From Symbiodinium natans (Eukaryota; Sar; Dinophyceae; Suessiales; Symbiodiniaceae), in NCBI GenBank assembly GCA_905221605.1, contig CAJNDS010001802.1, positions 359,922 to 423,921 on the forward strand: a DNA stretch of 64,000 nt, in the 5' to 3' direction. Each line of letters begins with the position of its first letter. The first letter of the stretch is position 1. Below are positions 52,036 to 63,559 of this stretch, in pieces. The position numbers and the translations under genes were made by a program. The notes under the pieces were generated by a model. It did no database searches and had not been told where the DNA came from. It worked only from the letters and a program-made list of their open reading frames with translations.

Positions 52036-54224
52036 GGCAGGAACCTTTATGTATGATTTGACCTCTTTCTTTGTTTTCATACTAGCCTATACTACTGCTA
52101 CGATTAACAGAGTTATCGAATAGGGCCATCACGCTCCTCTGAAGACTGCTTCAAAACCCCAACACTAAACCCTAACCCTAAACCTTAAGCCCGAAAAACA
52201 AGAAATATAATAAAACAAGAGCCTACCTACCTCCCTAGAGGCGAAACAGAGAGACTACACCGTGTGTTTCTTTCGCACTGAACCCCAAAGACCTACCCCT
52301 AAGCTCTAGGGGAGAGGACGCTGTGGGAACCTATTCTTGGGATAGGTTGTTTTTAAAAAGATTATGAAACATTCGGACACGGTATCACGAGAATACTGTG
52401 AGCAGATACTTCATTTTTTGAATTCATGCCCGTGCATGCGAGTTCATGCCCGTTCATGCCCCGTGCACGCGAACGCCCCGCAAAACGGAATAACAACGAT
52501 ATACCCTCCAACTAACCTATTGTTGGGACAGGTGCTCGAACGAACACACGGTGAATCTGAAAGGTCTGGGGTTCATGGTTGAACAATAAACCCTATAAGG
52601 CTTCAAGGTGTGGGGACTACAAACCTGAAACCCTATAGGGACCCGCCCCTTGTGGAGCATTTAGGGTTTCACGTGTAGGGTTAACGGTGAAGTGTCTAGG
52701 GTTTTCTTTTCAAGCTCATCTATGCGACTCGCGCGATTTCTGATGGGAGAGCGGGCGTGCAGCTTCGCACATTGGCACACTGTGGGTCGAAATGCAACGG
52801 CAGCAAAGAGGCCGCAAGCAAAAGGCAAGGCAACACGTTTCGGACAGGCAGGAGCAGTGTCAGAGACCAAATGGTTGGGTTGCAGGCCAGCCACTTGAAT
52901 AGCCCAGCCAAAATGACTTAGTAGAGGGGCCCCGACTAAAGCAGGTAGAACATTAACTTTCAGCCTTTCGCAAAATCGCCACGTTCGTTGCAAGAAGGGA
53001 CCTCCTCCCCTGCAGCGGCTGAGTTCACTTATACAATCTCTTTTGTTTTCTTTCTGTCCCTTGTTCCTATGTCTCCAATTTTGTCGATTGTAGGTATTCA
53101 AGGGAAGTGCTAAGCTACTAAAGAGGACAAATAAGGTTTCCCTGTCCCCTTTGGCTGTCCTGAATTAATCTTGTCTTTTCTCAGTCTGCACTCTGCGAGA
53201 GAGGACAGTAGAAGGGAAACAACAACGCATGGGCAAGAGTGCTTCTCTCTCTTTTCTTATTGAGATGACTGGGCACATAAGACTGAGAAGAGACTCCCCT
53301 GAATCTCTGCTTTGGCTCTTATCTTGCAGAGGAGAGGAACGTTTATATAAGAAGAGGAACCAGGAACAGACACCAGAGAGAAAGTGCAAGGAGCTGACAA
53401 GAGTGCTTCTCTCTTCTCTTTTTGACAAAAACCGAGGGAAAGAGAGTGAAAACAAGAAGCTTTGTTTTGTCCGTTGCAGAAAGGGGGCTCCCTCTCCCCG
53501 TGGAGCAGGGTTGATTTCCCGTGTTCGCTCCCGTTTGCCTTCTTTCTCTCCTACGCTCCTATGTCTTCTGTTCCTTTTTTTGAGGAGATTCAAAGGGATA
53601 GATAAACGAAAAAACCCCTGCGCTGTCCTTGATCTTGTCTTTTCTCAGTCAGCGAGAGAGGAAGACACAGTAGGAGGGAAGCTGGACAAGAGTGCTCCTC
53701 TCTCTCTTTTCTTATTGAGAAGACTGGGTACATAAGACTGGGAAGAGACTCCCCCTCCTCTCCGATTCTCCGCTCTGGTTGTTTTCTTGCAGGGGAGAAG
53801 AACTTTTATACAAGAAGAAGGGGCCAGGAACAGACAAGAGAACGAAAAGTGCATGGAACTGACAAGAGTGCTAAGAGAAAGGGAAGAAAGCTTTGTTTTG
53901 TCCGTTGCAGAAGGAGGCTCCCTCTTCCCTGGAGCAGGGTTGATTTCCCGTGTTCGCTCTCATTTGCCTGCGATCCTATGTTTTCTGTTCCTTTTTTAGG
54001 GATAGATTGGTTTCCCTGTCCCTTTGATGTCCTTGATCTTGTCTTTTCTCAGTCAGCCAGAGAGGAAGGCACAGTACTGGACAAGAGTGCATCTCTCTCT
54101 GTTTTCTTGAGAAACAACGGATAAATAAGCGGAAAAGAAGAAACCCCCTCTCCTCTCCTCTAGATCTGTTCAGCTCTGATCCTGGGAAGTAAAAACATGA
54201 ACACGCAAGGAAACATCTCATCCT

Positions 54225-54950
54225 TCTCTCTTCTCTCTTCTCTCTTCTCTCTTCTCTCTTCTCTCTTCTCTCTTCCCTCTTCTCTCTTCCCTCTTCCTCT
54301 CCTCTTCTCTCTTCTCTCTTCTCTCTTCTCTCTTCTCTCTTCTCTCTTCTCTCTTCTCTCTTCTCTCTTCTCTCTTCTCTCTTCTCTCTTCTCTCTTCTC
54401 GCTTCTCGCTTCTCTCTTCTTCTCTCTTTTCTCGTCTCTCGTCTCTCGTCTCTCTTCTCTTCTTCTCTCTTCTTCTCTCTTCTTCTCTCTTCTTCTCTCT
54501 TCTCTCTGCTTCTCTGCTTCTCTCTTCTCTCTTCTTCTCTCTTCTCTCTTCTCTCTTCTCTCTTCTCTCTTCTCTCTTCTCTCTTCTCTCTTCTCTCTTC
54601 TCTCTTCGCTCTTCTCTCTTCTCTCTTCTCTCTTCTCTCTTCGCTCTTCTCTCTTCTCTCTTCTCTCTTCTCTCTTCTCTCTTCTCTCTTCTCTCTTCTC
54701 TCTTCTCTCTTCTCTCTTCTCTCTTCTCTCTTCTCTCTTCTCTCTTCTCTCTTCTCTCTTCTCTCTTCTCTCTTCTCTCTTCTCTTCTCTCTTCTCTCTT
54801 CTCTCTTCTCTTCTCTCTTCTCTCTTCTCTCTTCTCTCTTCTCTTCTCTCTTCTCTCTTCTCTCTTCTCTCTTCTCTCTCCTCGCTCCTCGCTCCTCGCT
54901 CCTCGCTCCTCTCTCCTCTCTCCTCTCCCCTCTCCCCTCTCTCTCCCTAG
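54225..54950. repeat. (CTTCTCT)n heptamer array
   Basis: About 700 bp of CTTCTCT with 5-bp slippages. The 344-residue and 298-residue Glu/Arg/Lys frames on the minus strand and the Leu/Phe/Ser frame on the plus strand are products of this array. Confidence 0.95.
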
Positions 54951-55644
54951 AGCAGGCTTGAGTCCAATTATTCTCCCACTGCTGCCTTCTTTCTCGTGCT
55001 CCGACGTCATGTGTTCCGTCTTCTATTCGAGCAGATTGAAGGGAATAGGTCGACAAAAGGTTTTCACACTCCCTCTCACTTCTTCAGCCTCTTCTTTGCC
55101 GTGTTCTTACAACGGAGAAGAGTAAAACGTAAGAAGATGAGGAGTCAATCTCGCTACCTTCATGCCTTGTCGTCTTTCTTTTGTTCACTTTGCTCTTACA
55201 CACGCGAAAACTGAAAATGCAAGAAGATAAACTGACGAGAAGGCAGGGAAGGAGACAGTCTTTGGCTCGCTGCCAAAATGAGAGAGCGACGCAACAAGGA
55301 CATGACAAGAGTGCTTCGCTGTTCTCTTTTTGTGAGGATCGGGCAAACAACAGGGGGAAGAAATTCCTTCTCCCTCTTCTCCCTGTTCTTTGGCTCTCTC
55401 CTTACACAAAGACAAATAAAAACACAAGGCAACAAATTTCAGTCACTACGTTCATCCGTCCTCGGGTTTCTTTTCCCCTGCTGTCGCTCTCTCCTTACAG
55501 AAAGACATTCACATATACAAGGCAAACCAAAACCACTCACTACTTTCATTCTCCGTCCTCTTTAGTTTCCCTCTTTGTTCACTCTGTTCTTACAGGGAGG
55601 AACTGAACATGCAAGAGCACACCCCGATCTCGATACCATCATCC

Positions 55645-55676
55645 TCTCCCCCTCTCCCCCTCTCCCCCTCTCTCTC

Positions 55677-55728
<52 letters not shown>

Positions 55729-55730
55729 TT
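55645..55730. repeat. (CT)n microsatellite
   Basis: ccctctcccc units grading into pure CT. Similar CT runs at 56,660-56,700 and 56,905-56,952. Confidence 0.9.
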
Positions 55731-56903
55731 GTTCTTTCTTTTCACAAGACAAATGAATGAACAGAAGACATGGACAAGAGAAGCAAATGGACGAGAAAAG
55801 ACGGAAGGATGCATCGTTTTGTTGGTGGCAAGAAGGGAGGCTCCCTCAGGGCAGGGCTGAATTCCATTGCACTCTTCTTTTTGCCTTCCTTCTCTCTTGT
55901 GTTTCCTATGTCTTCTGTTCTTTTGCGTTTAGGAAATTCAAGGGAACTGCTAAAAAAGGAGGAAGGAGTTTTTCTTGTCTCTTTTCGTTGCCCTTGCTCT
56001 TTTCTTTTCTCATTCAGCGAGAGAGGAAGAGACTGTAGGAGGAAAACAACAAAGAATGGACAAGAGCGCTTCTCTCTTATCTTGTTGAGAACAATGGATA
56101 CGCTATCTTCTTGAAAAGGAGAAGCGGAACACAACGCACACATCGAAGACAAAAGAATACACGATGAGAAGAAGGGGGCGTTGCGTAGACAGACAAGACA
56201 ATTCTGTTTTCATTGCTTTTCCATCGCTCTCTTCTCTCTTCAATTCTACCCCTGCCCTCTTCCTATTCCTTCTATGTTTTTACTCGTCTCAGAAAGGAAT
56301 GGAAGGGCGGGCACTTTCCTTTTCTTTCGGTCTCGCTACAGGCAAAAGAGGAGAATGGAGATGAAATGGAATGAGACAAGCTTCGGTAAGGACCCCTCGC
56401 CTCCTCTTCCCTGCATTTTCTTGTACCTTTTCCCATTGAGGCTCATTCACTACTTTCAGCATCCCTCCTCTTTAGTTTCCCTCTTTGTTCAGTTTGTTCT
56501 TACAGTGGGGGAACTGAACATGCAAGACACACACACAAATCTCGCTCCCTTCTCTCTTCTCTTCTCTTCAAGTCGCTTCGCTACTCTTCTCTTCTCTTCT
56601 CTTCTTCTCCTCTTCTCTTCTTCTCCTCTTCTCTTCTTCTCCTCTTCTCTTCTTCTCCTCTCTCCTCTCTCCTCTCTCTCTCTCTCTCTGTCTGTCTGTC
56701 TCTGTCTGGCTTCTTTGTTCTTTTCTTAAACCCGTGACAACTGGATACACAAGAGGACAAGGAAAAGAGAAGCTAACGGGCGGGAAAGAAGGAAGGATGG
56801 ATTGTTTTGTTCGTGGCAAGAAGGGAGCCCCCGCCCCCCCGTAGAGCAGGGCTGAGAGCCCTTACACCCTCTCTTTTGCTTTCTCTCTTTGCTTTCTCTC
56901 TTT

Positions 56904-56953
<50 letters not shown>

Positions 56954-57679
56954 GCGTTCCCAGGTCTTCTGTTCTTTTGCGTTTAGGAAATTCAAGGGAA
57001 CTGCTAAAAAAGGAGGAAGGAGTTTTTCTTGTCTCTTTTCGTTGCCCTTGCTGGCCCTTGCTCTTTTCTTTTTTGGTTTTTGGTTCAGCGAGAGAGGAAG
57101 AGATTGTAGGAGGAAAACAGCAAAGAATGGACCAGAGTGCTTCTCTCTTATGTTATTGAGAGAGACGGGGAAGAAGTTCATCCTCCTCGCTTTTTCCGTA
57201 TGCTTTGGCTCTTGTTTTGCAGACGAAAACATGAATACACAAGAAGACATGAAGAGGCAACTGGGAGAAAACGACAAGGAGCTCGCACGGGTGCTTCTCT
57301 TTTCTTACTGGCAAAATAAGACATGTTGGGTTGATTTCCTGTGTTGGCTCTCATGCGCCTTCTTTCTCTCCTGCGTGCCTATGTCTTCTGTTCATGGTTT
57401 GAGGAGATTCAAAGGGACAGAAAAGATAGGCGACAAAGGTTTACCTGTCCCTTTCGCTGTCCTTGATCTTAAGAATCTTGTCTCAGTCAGCGAGAGAGGA
57501 AGACACAGTAGAAGCGAAACAGTAGGAATGCTTGAAAAAACAACGGATACATAAGAGGAAGAAGAAGAAACTCCCGCTCCTCGCTTCTCGATCTTGTTCA
57601 GCTCTCTTCATGCAGAGTAGCAACATGAACACGCAAGGAAAAATCATCTCCTACCTTTATCCTTCCTTTTCTCCCTTCT

Positions 57680-57936
57680 CCCTTCTCCCTTCTCTCTTCT
57701 CTCTTCTCTCTTCTCTCTTCTCTCTTCTCTCTTCTCTCTTCTCTCTGCTCTCTGCTCTCTGCTCTCTGCTCTCTGCTCTCTGCTCTCTGCTCTCTGCTCT
57801 CTGCTCTCTGCTCTCTACTCTCTGCTCTCTGCTCTCTGCTCTCTGCTCTCAGCTCTCAGCTCTCAGCTCTCAGCTCTCAGCTCTCAGCTCTCAGCTCTCA
57901 GCTCTCAGCTCTCAGCTCTCAGCTCTCAGCTCTCAG

Positions 57937-57995
<59 letters not shown>
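57680..57995. repeat. (CTCTCTG)n / (CTCTCAG)n heptamers then (CT)n
   Basis: Ordered change of unit along the array: TCTCTTC, then CTCTCTG, then CTCTCAG, then CT. Confidence 0.95.
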
Positions 57996-57998
<3 letters not shown>

Positions 57999-58900
57999 TT
58001 GTCCCTTTCTTCGAGACGAGAAGCAGATGGATAAGACGAGATGGAAAGAGAGATTCTTTGCTTCGCTGCAGAATGTGGGGTGAAAACAACAGTAGACTGT
58101 TTGGGGAACAAGTCTTCCCTTTGCTCTTTTTGGGCATACAACAGGGCGAAGAAATTCCTTCTCCCCTCTTATCCCTGTTCTGTAGTCTATCGTTACAGAA
58201 AGACAAATACATATACAAGGTGCCAGTTTCACTCTTGTCCCCCTCCTTTAGCGCTTTTCTTACAGCAGAAAAGCTGAACATGCAAGAATACAGCCTCCTC
58301 TCTCTTCTCTCTTCTTTGTTCTCTTGTACGTGACAAATGAATACACAAGAGGACAAGGAAAAGAGAAGTTAATGGGCGGGAAAGAGGGCAGGGTGGATTG
58401 CTTTGTTCCTGGCAAGAAGGGAGCCCCCCCCCCCCCGTAGAGCAGGGCTGAGAGCCCTTACACCCTCTCTTTTGCTTTCTTTCTCTCCTGCGTTCCCAGG
58501 TCTTCTGTTCTTTTGCGTTTAGGAAATTCAAGGGAACTGCTAAAAAAGGAGGAAGGAGTTTTTCTTGTCTCTTTTCGTTGCCCTTGCTGGCCCTTGCTCT
58601 TTTCTTTTCTCGTTCAGCGAGAGAGGAAGAGACTGCAGGGGGCAAACAACAAAGAATGGACAAGAGCCCTTCTCTCTTATCTTATTGAGAAACTGATAGG
58701 TAAGAGGAGGAAGAAACTCCCCTCCCCTCAGTCTCCATCTCTTCTCTTCTTTTCTCTTCTTTACGTGCACCTCTCAAACCGAAGACAAAAGAACAAACGA
58801 TGAAGGGAACATGATATCGACTGTTTTGGCTATCCTTCTTGCTTCTCATTGCTGTTCCATCGTTCTCTTCTCTCTTCAAGTCTGTCCAGATATTTTCTTT

Positions 58901-59000
58901 NNNNNNNNNNNNNNNNNNNNNNNNNNNNNNNNNNNNNNNNNNNNNNNNNNNNNNNNNNNNNNNNNNNNNNNNNNNNNNNNNNNNNNNNNNNNNNNNNNNN
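58901..59000. other. Scaffold gap (100 N)
   Basis: Exactly 100 N. The 413 bp before it (58,488-58,900) and the 413 bp after it (59,001-59,413) are the same sequence with about four substitutions and no indels. Confidence 0.98.
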
Positions 59001-59699
59001 CTGCGTTCCCAGGTCTTCTGTTCTTTTGCGTTTAGGAAATTCAAGGGAACTGCTAAAAAAGGAGGAAGGAGTTTTTCTTGTCTCTTTTCGTTGCCCTTGC
59101 TGGCCCTTGCTCTTTTCTTTTCTCGTTCAGCGAGAGAGGAAGAGACTGCAGGGGGCAAACAACAAAGAATGGACAAGAGCCCTTCTCTCTTATCTTATTG
59201 AGAAATTGATAGGTAAGAGGAGGAAGAAACTCCCCTCTCCTCAGTCTCCATCTCTTCTCTTCTTTTCTCTTCTTTACGTGCTCCTCTCAAACCGAAGACA
59301 AAAGAACAAACGATGAAGGGAACATGATATCGACTGTTTTGGCTATCCTTCTTGCTTCTCATTGCTGTTCCATCGTTCTCTTCTCTCTTCAAGTCTATCC
59401 AGATATTTTCTTTTTTCCTTTCGACGAGGAGAATGGGAAGAGAAGGTCCTTTCTCTTCGTCCCTCGTGTTCCTTCCAAAACACGAAGTGCGTGCGGCGTG
59501 TGAAAAGGTAGAATTTCTACCCGCGTCGCGCAGGTATATAGGATGTATGTGTTGCATGAGCAGCTAGAATTTCTACCCACATCTTGTAGGTGTGTATATG
59601 TATTGTATATCACATAGAGAAACGGAGAGGAAAGGGCGGGAATACTCAAACCGTAAGACTAGGATTTGAGGGCATTGGGTTTTTGTATGTAACCCCGAT

Positions 59700-60500
59700 C
59701 CAGCGAGAATATTGTGAGCAAGTATCTGGGTTCTGGGCCTTCCCACAAGCCCAACTTGCTCGCAAGTACATGGGTTGTCATTTCAATGTTTCCCAAAGGG
59801 TCACCCAGAACAATTCTCATTTCTCACACACACATCATCCCCAATACTCACAAATACATATCTCATAAACCCTTCTCGTTTAAGGTTTAGATTTGAGCGT
59901 ATTCGACGAAGGCTTAGGGTAAATTCCAAGATTTACACATGCTTCTTATTTAGTTTTGGGACATAGCCTTATTCCTAAACCTATTCCTTTAACGTTTAAG
60001 ACCAAAACGCACGCATGAGCCTTAGTTGTTTAAGGTTTGCGCCGGACACTGAGGTTTATTAATTCTAGATTCTTAAACCACGCACCTGGGCACGACGAGG
60101 TTGCGGGAAAGGGGGGAGAATCGCGAACCTTATGGCTGAAGCTTAAGCCTAACCCTATTCCAAACCATATTCGCTGAAGATCTAGTGAATTCAGATCGTG
60201 TTTTAAGTTGGGGTCCCTGAAGGAGCAAAAAAGGGGGAAAAAATCCAACAAAATGAGCAATTTGGTGAAAACCCTTATGTTTTGGTCTGAGATGGAGCTG
60301 TGTAAAGGGTCCTTCCGAGTCCTTGCTCAGAAGACTTGCTCCTTTTCAATCTTCAAGGGTTTTAAAGAATGTAAGAGGTTTTTTCTAATTTTAAGGGGCC
60401 TCTGTGGCATATTCGTTAAGTATCAACAATCTTCTTCTGAAAGAACCCTCCGAGTTTTATCTCCTGAAAAGAGGAAAAGGAAAATGCTAAGCGAAGCGTT
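59700..60500. other. Region without recognisable gene
   Basis: Moderately AT-rich sequence between the T/C block and the satellites. The 166-residue frame at 60,208-60,708 runs into the 75-bp repeats and lacks features. Confidence 0.5.
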
Positions 60501-60519
60501 CACTCATTGTTTTCCCCTA

Positions 60520-61040
60520 AAAATTTTGCACCTTCACGGACCCCCAATGAAGGCCAAAAACAAAAGGGTTTTCACCAAATTGCTGATGTTGATGATTTTG
60601 CGTCTTGCACGGACCCCAGCTAAAGCCAAAAACATAGGTGTTTTCGCCAAATTATTGTTCATTTGGGCGATTTTTGGCAATTTTGCACCTTCACAGACCC
60701 CCAGGTAAGGCAAAAACATCCGGATTTTCAATTTTCGTGATTTTTTGCAATTTTGCGCGTTCACCGACCCTCAGCTAAGGCCAAAACAAAAAGATTTTCA
60801 TCAAATTGCTGATTTTTGTGATTTTCCTGAGTTTGGTTGTTTTTTGCAATGTGGCGCCTTGACGGACCCCTATCCAAGGCCAAAACATAAGGATTTCCAT
60901 CAAACCGTGCTTTTTGTAATTTTGCGCCTGCACCCACCCCCAGCTAAGGCCAAAACATAAGGATGTTACCAGATTGCGACTTTTGGCAATTTTGCGCCTT
61001 CACCGGCTTATTTAGGTGATTTGTTTGCAACGTGGCGCCT
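60520..61040. repeat. Degenerate tandem repeat, about 70-80 bp unit
   Basis: At least seven copies of ttttgcgccttcacggaccc + cagctaaggccaaaacata + gattttcatcaaattgctg (starts near 60,527, 60,597, 60,677, 60,750, 60,850, 60,920, 60,990). Confidence 0.85.
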
Positions 61041-61069
61041 TGACGAACCTCAAACTATTCGAACACCCC

Positions 61070-62175
61070 CCCTCCCAATACTAAATTACGAGCCGGGCCT
61101 TCTCCCAATACTAAATTACGAGCCCGGGCCTTCTCCCAATACTAAATTACGAGCCCGGGCCTTCTCCCAATACTAAATGACGAGCCCGGACCTTCCCCCA
61201 ATACTAAATTACGAGCCCGGACCTTCCCCCAATACTAAATTACGAGCCCGTGCCTTCCCCCAATACTAAATTACGAGCCAGGCCCTTCTCCCAATACTAA
61301 ATTACGAGCCAGGGCCTTCCCCTCCCTCCTTTCCAGACTGGTCTCCCCGGGCCCCCCCCCAAACTATTCGAACTATTCGAACTATTCGAACTATTCGAAA
61401 TTATTCGAACTATTCGAACCCACTTGGTTCGAATAGTTCGAATAATTTCGAATAGTTCGAATAGTTCGAATGGTTTGGGCGCCCCAGGCCGGGCCCCAAA
61501 CTATTCGAACACCCCCCCTCCCAATACTAAATTACGAGCCCGGGCCTTAATTACGAGCCCGGGCCTTCTCCCAACACTAAATTACGAGCTCGGGCCTTCT
61601 CCCAATACTAAATTACGAGCCCGGGCCTTCCCCCAATACTAAATTACGAGCCCGGCCTTCCCCCAATACTAAATTACGAGCCCGGGCCTTCCCCCAATAC
61701 TAAATTACGAGCCCGGGCCTTCCCCCAATACTAAATTACCAGCCCGGGCCTTCTCCCAACACTAAATTACGAGCCATGGCCTACCCTTCCTTTCCAGACA
61801 GGTCTCCCCGGGCCCCCCCCCCAAACTATTCGAACTATTCGAAACTATTCAAACTATTCGAACCCCCTTGGTTCGAATAGTTCGAATAGTTTCAAATAAT
61901 TCGAATAGTTTGAATAGTTTGGGCGCCCCAGGCCGGGCCCCAAACTACTCCCAAAACAAAATTACGAGCCCGGGCCTTCTCCCAATCGTAAATTACGAGC
62001 CCGGGCCTTCTCCCAATACTAAATTACGAGCCCGGACCTTCCCCGAATACTAAATTACGAGCCCGGGCCTTCCCCCAATACTAAATTACGAGCCCGGACC
62101 TGCCCCGAATACTAAATTACGAGCCCGGGCCTTCCCCCAATACTAAATTACGAGCCAGGGCCTTCTCCCAATCGA
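61070..62175. repeat. 31-bp tandem repeats in three blocks
   Basis: Unit ccaatactaaattacgagcc + cgggccttctc in blocks 61,070-61,330, 61,515-61,790 and 61,945-62,175, separated by TTCGAA palindrome clusters. Many units contain CCCGGG. Confidence 0.9.
61350..61475. repeat. 9-bp ACTATTCGA inverted arrays (first cluster)
   Basis: Tandem actattcga units run up to a short C-rich spacer, then the reverse complement (tagttcgaa) follows, making a long hairpin. Similar clusters at 61,820-61,925 and 62,225-62,295. Confidence 0.9.
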
Positions 62176-62292
62176 GCACGAGCCCTCCTTTCCAGACTGG
62201 TCTCCCCGGGCACCCCACCCCCCTAAACTATTCGAACTATTCGAAATTTTTCGAACTATTCGAACCCCCTTGGCTCGAATAGTTCGAATAGT

Positions 62293-63500
62293 TTGGGGCA
62301 CCAGTTTTGTGCGGCATTTGCAGGACTTTTGCAAGGTGCCAAGGGGATCCCGGCAAATTTTGACAGGCAACGTTGTTCCTACCCTTTTCCCGTTTTGCCT
62401 GGTTTTTGCAGGACTTTTGCAGGGTGCCAAGGGGATCCCGGCAAATTTCGACCCGCAAAGTTGTTCCTACCCGTTCCCGTTTTGTGTGATATTTGCGGGA
62501 CTTTTGCAGGGCGCCAAGGGGATCCCGGCAAATTTCGACCCGCCAAGTTGTTCCTACCCGTTCCCGTTTTGCGTGGCATTTGCAGGACTTTGTCAGGGCG
62601 CCAAGGGGATCCCGGCAAATTTCGACCCGCAAATGTTGTTCCTACCCGTTCCCGTTTTGTGTGGTATTTGCAGGACTTTTGCAGGGCGCCAAGGGGATCC
62701 CGGCAAATTTTGACAGGCAACGTTGTTCCTACCTGTTCCCGTTTTGTGCGGTACTTGAAGAACTTTTCCAGGGTGCCAAGGGGATCCCGGCAAATTTCGA
62801 CCCGCAAAGTTGTTCCTACCCGTTCCCGTTTTGTGTGTTATTTGCGGGACTTTTGCAGGGCGCCAAGGGGATCCCGGCAAATTTCGACCCGCAAAGTTGT
62901 TCCTACCCGTTCCCGTGTTGTGTGGTATTTGCGGGACTTTTGCAGGGTGCCAAGGGGATCCCGGCAAATTTCGACCCGCAAAGTTGTTCCTACCCGTTCC
63001 CGTTTTGTGCGGTATTTGCGGGACTTTTGCAGGGTGCCAAGGGGATTCCGGCAAATTTTGACCTACAAAGTTATTCCTACCCGTTCCCGTTTTGTGTGTT
63101 ATTTGCGGGACTTTTGCAGGGTGCCAAGGGGATCCCGGCAAATTTCGACCCGCCAAGTTGTTCCTACCCGTTCTCGTTTTGTGTGGTATTTGCGGGACTT
63201 TTGCAGGGTGCCAAGGGGATCCCGGCAAATTTCGACCCGCAAATGTTGTTCCTACCCATTCCCGTTTTGCGTGGTATTTGCGGGACTCTTCCATGGTGCC
63301 AAGGGGATCCCGGCAAATTTCGACCCGCAAAGTTGTTCCTACCCGTTCCCGTTTTGTGTGGTATTTGCGGGACTTGTGCAGGGTGCCAAGGGGATCCCGG
63401 CAAATTTCGACCCGCAAAGTTGTTCCTACCCGTTCCCGTTTTGTGCGGTATTTGCGGGACTTTTGCAGGGTGCCAAGGGGATTCCGGCAAATTTTGACCT
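62293..63500. repeat. 87-bp tandem repeat, 14 copies
   Basis: Spacing of the 'gatcccggcaaattt' landmark is 86-89 bp, mostly exactly 87 (62,345, 62,434, 62,521 ... 63,480). The unit is a multiple of 3 and lacks stops in several frames, which creates frames of 520 and 334 residues on + and 455 on -. No splice, start or domain evidence for a protein. Confidence 0.9.
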
Positions 63501-63559
63501 TTGGGGGCCCCAGGCCGGCGCGAACCCCCCTTCCTCCCAAACTGGTCTCCCCGGGGACC

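Larger units (their letters stand above)
52300..59700. repeat. T/C-rich block of degenerate composite repeats
   Basis: About seven kb with a different texture: no telomere-like repeats, T/C-rich + strand, and recurrent modules. Module 1: ttgttttgtccgttgcag + aggctccctc + gtggagcagggttgatttcc. Module 2: ctcctatgtcttctgttcc + ttcaaaggga (or ttcaagggaactgctaaaaa). Module 3: gatcttgtcttttctcagtc + agcgagagaggaag (near 53,200, 53,655, 54,060, 56,020, 57,090, 57,490, 58,616, 59,129). Module 4: gacaagagtgcttctctct + cttattgaga. All are degenerate copies of one roughly 0.4-0.6 kb unit. No exon is supportable; open frames here are repeat artefacts. Confidence 0.8.

Noticed and set aside
1452..52190. 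CCCTAAA/TTTAGGG tracts as true telomeres
   Set aside because: Short, degenerate, both orientations and spread through introns, so interstitial rather than chromosome ends.
53976..55056. 344- and 298-residue minus-strand ORFs rich in EERREK
   Set aside because: Direct translation of the CTTCTCT array; no start context, domain or codon evidence.
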